Part shown: piece by piece, positions 63,001-64,000 of the stretch
How the letters are laid out: each line of letters opens with the position of its first letter
How positions within the stretch are numbered: the stretch's first letter is position 1
NCBI GenBank assembly: GCA_030770545.1
Contig: CM061109.1
Coordinates: 13,686,001 to 13,750,000 of the forward strand
Direction of reading: 5' to 3'
Length of the DNA: 64,000 nucleotides
From: Macropodus opercularis
Taxonomy: Eukaryota > Chordata > Actinopteri > Anabantiformes > Osphronemidae
Position numbers and translations under genes: made by a program
Notes under the pieces: generated by a model
What the model saw: the letters and a program-made list of their open reading frames with translations, nothing else
Told to the model about the DNA's origin: nothing
Database searches by the model: none

Positions 63001-63175
63001 GGCCAAGGTGGGTGAGATGGTCATGAACTACGTGTGTCTTCTGAAAGCCGCCGAGGCAGCTGCAGGAAGCTCCCCCAGCGACCAAAGTGTGGATGCATTG
63101 ACACATCACTCTGCCACCATTTCTGCTATTACAGACTCACTAGCTCACTCACTGAAAACATTGCTCAACAAATAA
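44974..63175 (+). CDS. frmpd4: frmpd4 (Preso), FERM and PDZ domain containing 4, complete gene
   Basis: Seventeen coding exons: 44974-45014, 50540-50656, 53336-53496, 53579-53681, 54440-54485, 55548-55652, 56032-56139, 56266-56397, 56653-56772, 56862-56998, 57265-57391, 57595-57684, 57951-58133, 58275-58395, 58491-59468, 60013-61215 or -61228, 61936-63175 (or stop at 61941). All phases agree. FRMPD4 is a postsynaptic scaffold that binds PSD-95, beta-PIX and mGluR/Homer and promotes dendritic spine growth. Order: degenerate WW (about 34-66), PDZ (79-155, GFGF loop at 88-91), FERM (about 195-520), long acidic and Ser-rich tail. PPAPRKVEMRRDP, KVRF and [20 protein letters not shown] identify FRMPD4 rather than FRMPD3. 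Two donor choices at the end of exon 16 give 1258 or 1674 residues. Confidence 0.96.
45015..50539. other. frmpd4 intron 1
   Basis: This 5.5 kb intron has no recognised gene. It holds an (ATC)n(ATT)n run at about 45892-45914. The short ORFs present have no recognisable similarity. Confidence 0.7.
50540..50656 (+). CDS. frmpd4: frmpd4 exon 2, N-terminal part of the WW-like domain
   Basis: Between CCACTACAG and GTAAGT the exon reads HRTKSSGWPPPSGTW then PPNGWDMGSNREGRDCYI. It holds the first WW-domain tryptophan and the GR turn, but the first of the usual aromatic pair (YF in human) is Cys-Tyr here. A true-frame ORF is too short to appear in simple ORF lists. Confidence 0.93.
50657..53335. other. 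frmpd4 intron 2
   Basis: 2.7 kb without a recognised gene. A 9-bp perfect inverted repeat (ACAAAGAGA-TTTC-TCTCTTTGT, 52791-52812) lies next to a partial direct copy of GAGATTTCTCT. An exon encoding a canonical second half of the WW domain was looked for and not found. Confidence 0.65.
53336..54485 (+). CDS. frmpd4: frmpd4 exons 3-5, end of WW and PDZ domain
   Basis: Exons 53336-53496, 53579-53681 and 54440-54485. Exon 3 starts NHVSHSSSLEEIRL, replacing the human NHMTQAIPFDDPRL, so the second half of the WW domain is diverged. The PDZ domain follows: [20 protein letters not shown], then GGPSEGKLIPGDEIIMINDE, then SCKESIVLTVVQPYP. The GFGF carboxylate loop is intact, so the PDZ domain should bind C-terminal ligands. 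Confidence 0.95.
55095..55221 (+). mobile_element. 5'-truncated LINE 3' tail (L2/CR1-like, teleost type)
   Basis: In frmpd4 intron 5, TTTCCCCACTGTGGGATCAATAA followed by TTATCTTATCTATCTCATCTTAT has the form of the 3' end of a non-LTR retrotransposon common in fish, whose tail is a short tandem TTATC/TATC repeat. Only the tail remains; no ORF. The left boundary is approximate and the family name is from memory. Confidence 0.6.
55548..58395 (+). CDS. frmpd4: frmpd4 exons 6-14, linker and FERM domain
   Basis: Nine exons of 105, 108, 132, 120, 137, 127, 90, 183 and 121 bases encode residues 157-530. They read SPKSAFISAAKKAKLKTNPV and [20 protein letters not shown] at the start, and [20 protein letters not shown] at the end, with near-identity to human FRMPD4. 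The three FERM lobes (ubiquitin-like F1, helical F2 with DVVLERFGSELKYDTALRLA, PH-like F3 with [11 protein letters not shown]) are all complete. FERM binds phosphoinositides and membrane. Acceptors of exons 6 and 8 end in AAAG rather than CAG, otherwise splicing is standard. Confidence 0.95.
58491..59468 (+). CDS. frmpd4: frmpd4 exon 15, acidic tail
   Basis: The exon encodes about 326 residues after the FERM domain: AKVSFIFGDPPLDS, EEPLLHDICYAETTDEAEDE, SGSSDDIIDLTSLPPPPEGN, IAAPPPGFRDSSDEEEQQ. These acidic, Ser-rich blocks match human FRMPD4. It ends AGCACAG|GTTCTT, a weak donor, and reads SSTG-VELSRAFSPESS across the join. If not spliced, the frame runs 11 more codons to TAA at 59501. Confidence 0.93.
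59469..59559 (+). terminator. frmpd4: possible intronic poly(A) site after frmpd4 exon 15
   Basis: Reading through the weak GTTCTT donor gives a stop at 59501-59503, and a canonical AATAAA lies at 59554-59559 followed by T/GT-rich DNA. Together these could end a short transcript for an 867-residue protein that keeps WW, PDZ and FERM but loses the rest of the tail. Confidence 0.35.
60013..61228 (+). CDS. frmpd4: frmpd4 exon 16 with two alternative donors
   Basis: The exon begins after GATACACAG and encodes SPESSDSGNETNSSEMTESS, EPETMEIKSVSEYF, YHVSKRMSSIQSEG and PRDGSHRMPKIKETT, all matching human FRMPD4. Two donors end it: ACAG|GTAAAA after 61215 and AACA|GTAAGA after 61228. Unspliced readthrough gives KETTGKTKQ and TAA at 61230-61232. 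The choice decides the C-terminus of the protein. Confidence 0.93.
61936..63175 (+). CDS. frmpd4: frmpd4 exon 17, alternative C-terminal extension
   Basis: After a strong acceptor (TTTTCCTGCTACCCCTAG) the exon starts TGTAGCTTG. Joined to donor 61215 it gives GTG TAG, i.e. KETTV-stop. Joined to donor 61228 it gives CAT GTA GCT TGC and stays open for 413 codons plus TAA at 63173-63175. The extension is Ser/Thr-rich, then from about 62715 a dense helical segment (MVGVLRSSIGRLARRERIEV, QLLLMQAKVLSNSCSQMAIE, LLTLTHSFHTLCCLTQACM) that looks like a conserved C-terminal domain; I believe other FRMPD proteins carry a similar one. The length of open frame alone argues that it is coding. Confidence 0.85.
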
Positions 63176-63312
63176 TCTGTTATTTTGTCCTGAATATTGA
63201 GTTTAAAGCCATACATAAAAGACATGGGTGTAACAACCAATGTGAACTGTGAAAAAATGCCTTGTGGATACAGTATTTTATTATGTAAATTAGATATAAA
63301 ATTATATGAATC

Positions 63313-63318
63313 ATTAAA
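63313..63318 (+). terminator. frmpd4: frmpd4 polyadenylation signal (ATTAAA)
   Basis: ATTAAA about 140 bases past the long-form stop is the nearest usable poly(A) signal. Further AT-rich variants follow, so the exact end is uncertain. Confidence 0.45.
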
Positions 63319-63329
63319 GTTTTAAATAG

Positions 63330-64000
63330 ATTATATTAAAGCCTCTACGAAGATACATACAGTCCTTCCGTCAAGTATATTATCTAATCTTACAAAATGC
63401 TGATTATTTTATCATTATTTTATGTTCTTACATGTAGATTATTAAAACATTATTAGTACCTTGTTTATAAATTGTAAACTATATATTATATTGGAGAAAT
63501 CAGCACATGATATATTCCTGTTAAAAAATCACTGCACAGTACAACCTGAACAAATACGCTGCCTGTTTCATTTGCTGGATTCACCTTGATTTAATTAAAA
63601 GCTTACACAAGAAAACTTTACTGTTATTTTTTGTGATCATTAAAATTATTTAAACTTTTTAAAAAGTCTGTAATTATTTCAGCTTTGTTTTTAGGTTATT
63701 GATTTTGCTGATATTTTGTCATTTAACAATGTGAGGTTTGTGGTACAAGATGGAAAGTTATTAGCCATAGCTAAAGATTCACTATGTCTGTGTGTGGCAC
63801 AAGTCACACAGCCGTACCCACAATGAAACCATGGTTTGCATAAGAAGATTCTGTCTGGTGCCAAAATAGCATGTTTACCGTGAAACCTGGCAAACCTCAA
63901 CTCGAGCAAACATGTACCGTAGGTTTCACCCCCTGCAGCCGCCTCAGAAATGAATCAGCTTTTCCCATTGTTGATTGTCATGAAAACACACAACTCCACT
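63330..64000. other. downstream flank of frmpd4
   Basis: AT-rich sequence with no gene recognised. In mammals PRPS2 and the TLR7/TLR8 pair lie further on; none is seen within the window. Confidence 0.6.

Overview
The window is vertebrate genomic DNA, almost certainly from a ray-finned (teleost) fish. Genes are split into short exons with GT-AG introns. The spacing is compact: three genes that span megabases in mammals fit in 64 kb. There are many (CA)n microsatellites and one LINE 3' tail of a kind common in fish. I recognised three protein-coding genes by exon-by-exon translation and by recalled similarity to the mammalian proteins; no search was run.

Layout: (1) 1-6.46 kb, minus strand: the 5' coding half of mid1 (TRIM18), three coding exons carrying the RING, both B-boxes and the start of the coiled coil; the rest lies beyond the left edge. 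(2) 6.5-23.5 kb: no coding gene seen; probably the mid1 5' region, with several possible noncoding first exons, candidate conserved elements and microsatellites. (3) 23.5-36.2 kb, minus strand: a complete arhgap6 (RhoGAP) gene of 13 coding exons (774 codons to the residue before the stop), with a possible second first exon inside intron 1. (4) 36.2-44.9 kb: intergenic or 5' flank, with one exon-like block at 38.7-38.9 kb whose reading phase fits frmpd4. (5) 44.9-63.3 kb, plus strand: a complete frmpd4 (FERM and PDZ domain containing 4, Preso) gene of 17 exons. (6) 63.3-64 kb: AT-rich downstream flank.

Order and orientation mid1(-) arhgap6(-) frmpd4(+) match human Xp22.2 as I remember it, but HCCS, AMELX and MSL3, which sit among them in mammals, are not seen. 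MID1 is a microtubule-bound ubiquitin ligase, ARHGAP6 a Rho GTPase-activating protein acting on actin, and FRMPD4 a postsynaptic scaffold. They are neighbours by ancestry, not an operon-like system.

The most notable observation is at the frmpd4 3' end. Two GT donors 13 bases apart (after 61215 and after 61228) share one acceptor (exon from 61936). The first gives the short C-terminus ...KETTV-stop, a class I PDZ ligand identical to the mammalian end as I recall it. The second stays open and adds 412 residues including a conserved-looking helical domain. The choice of donor would therefore switch the protein between a PDZ-ligand form (1258 aa) and an extended form (1674 aa). Other points worth a look are a degenerate WW domain, a possible intronic poly(A) isoform, alternative first exons in arhgap6 and frmpd4, and a PDZ-ligand-like C-terminus (ETLV) in ARHGAP6.
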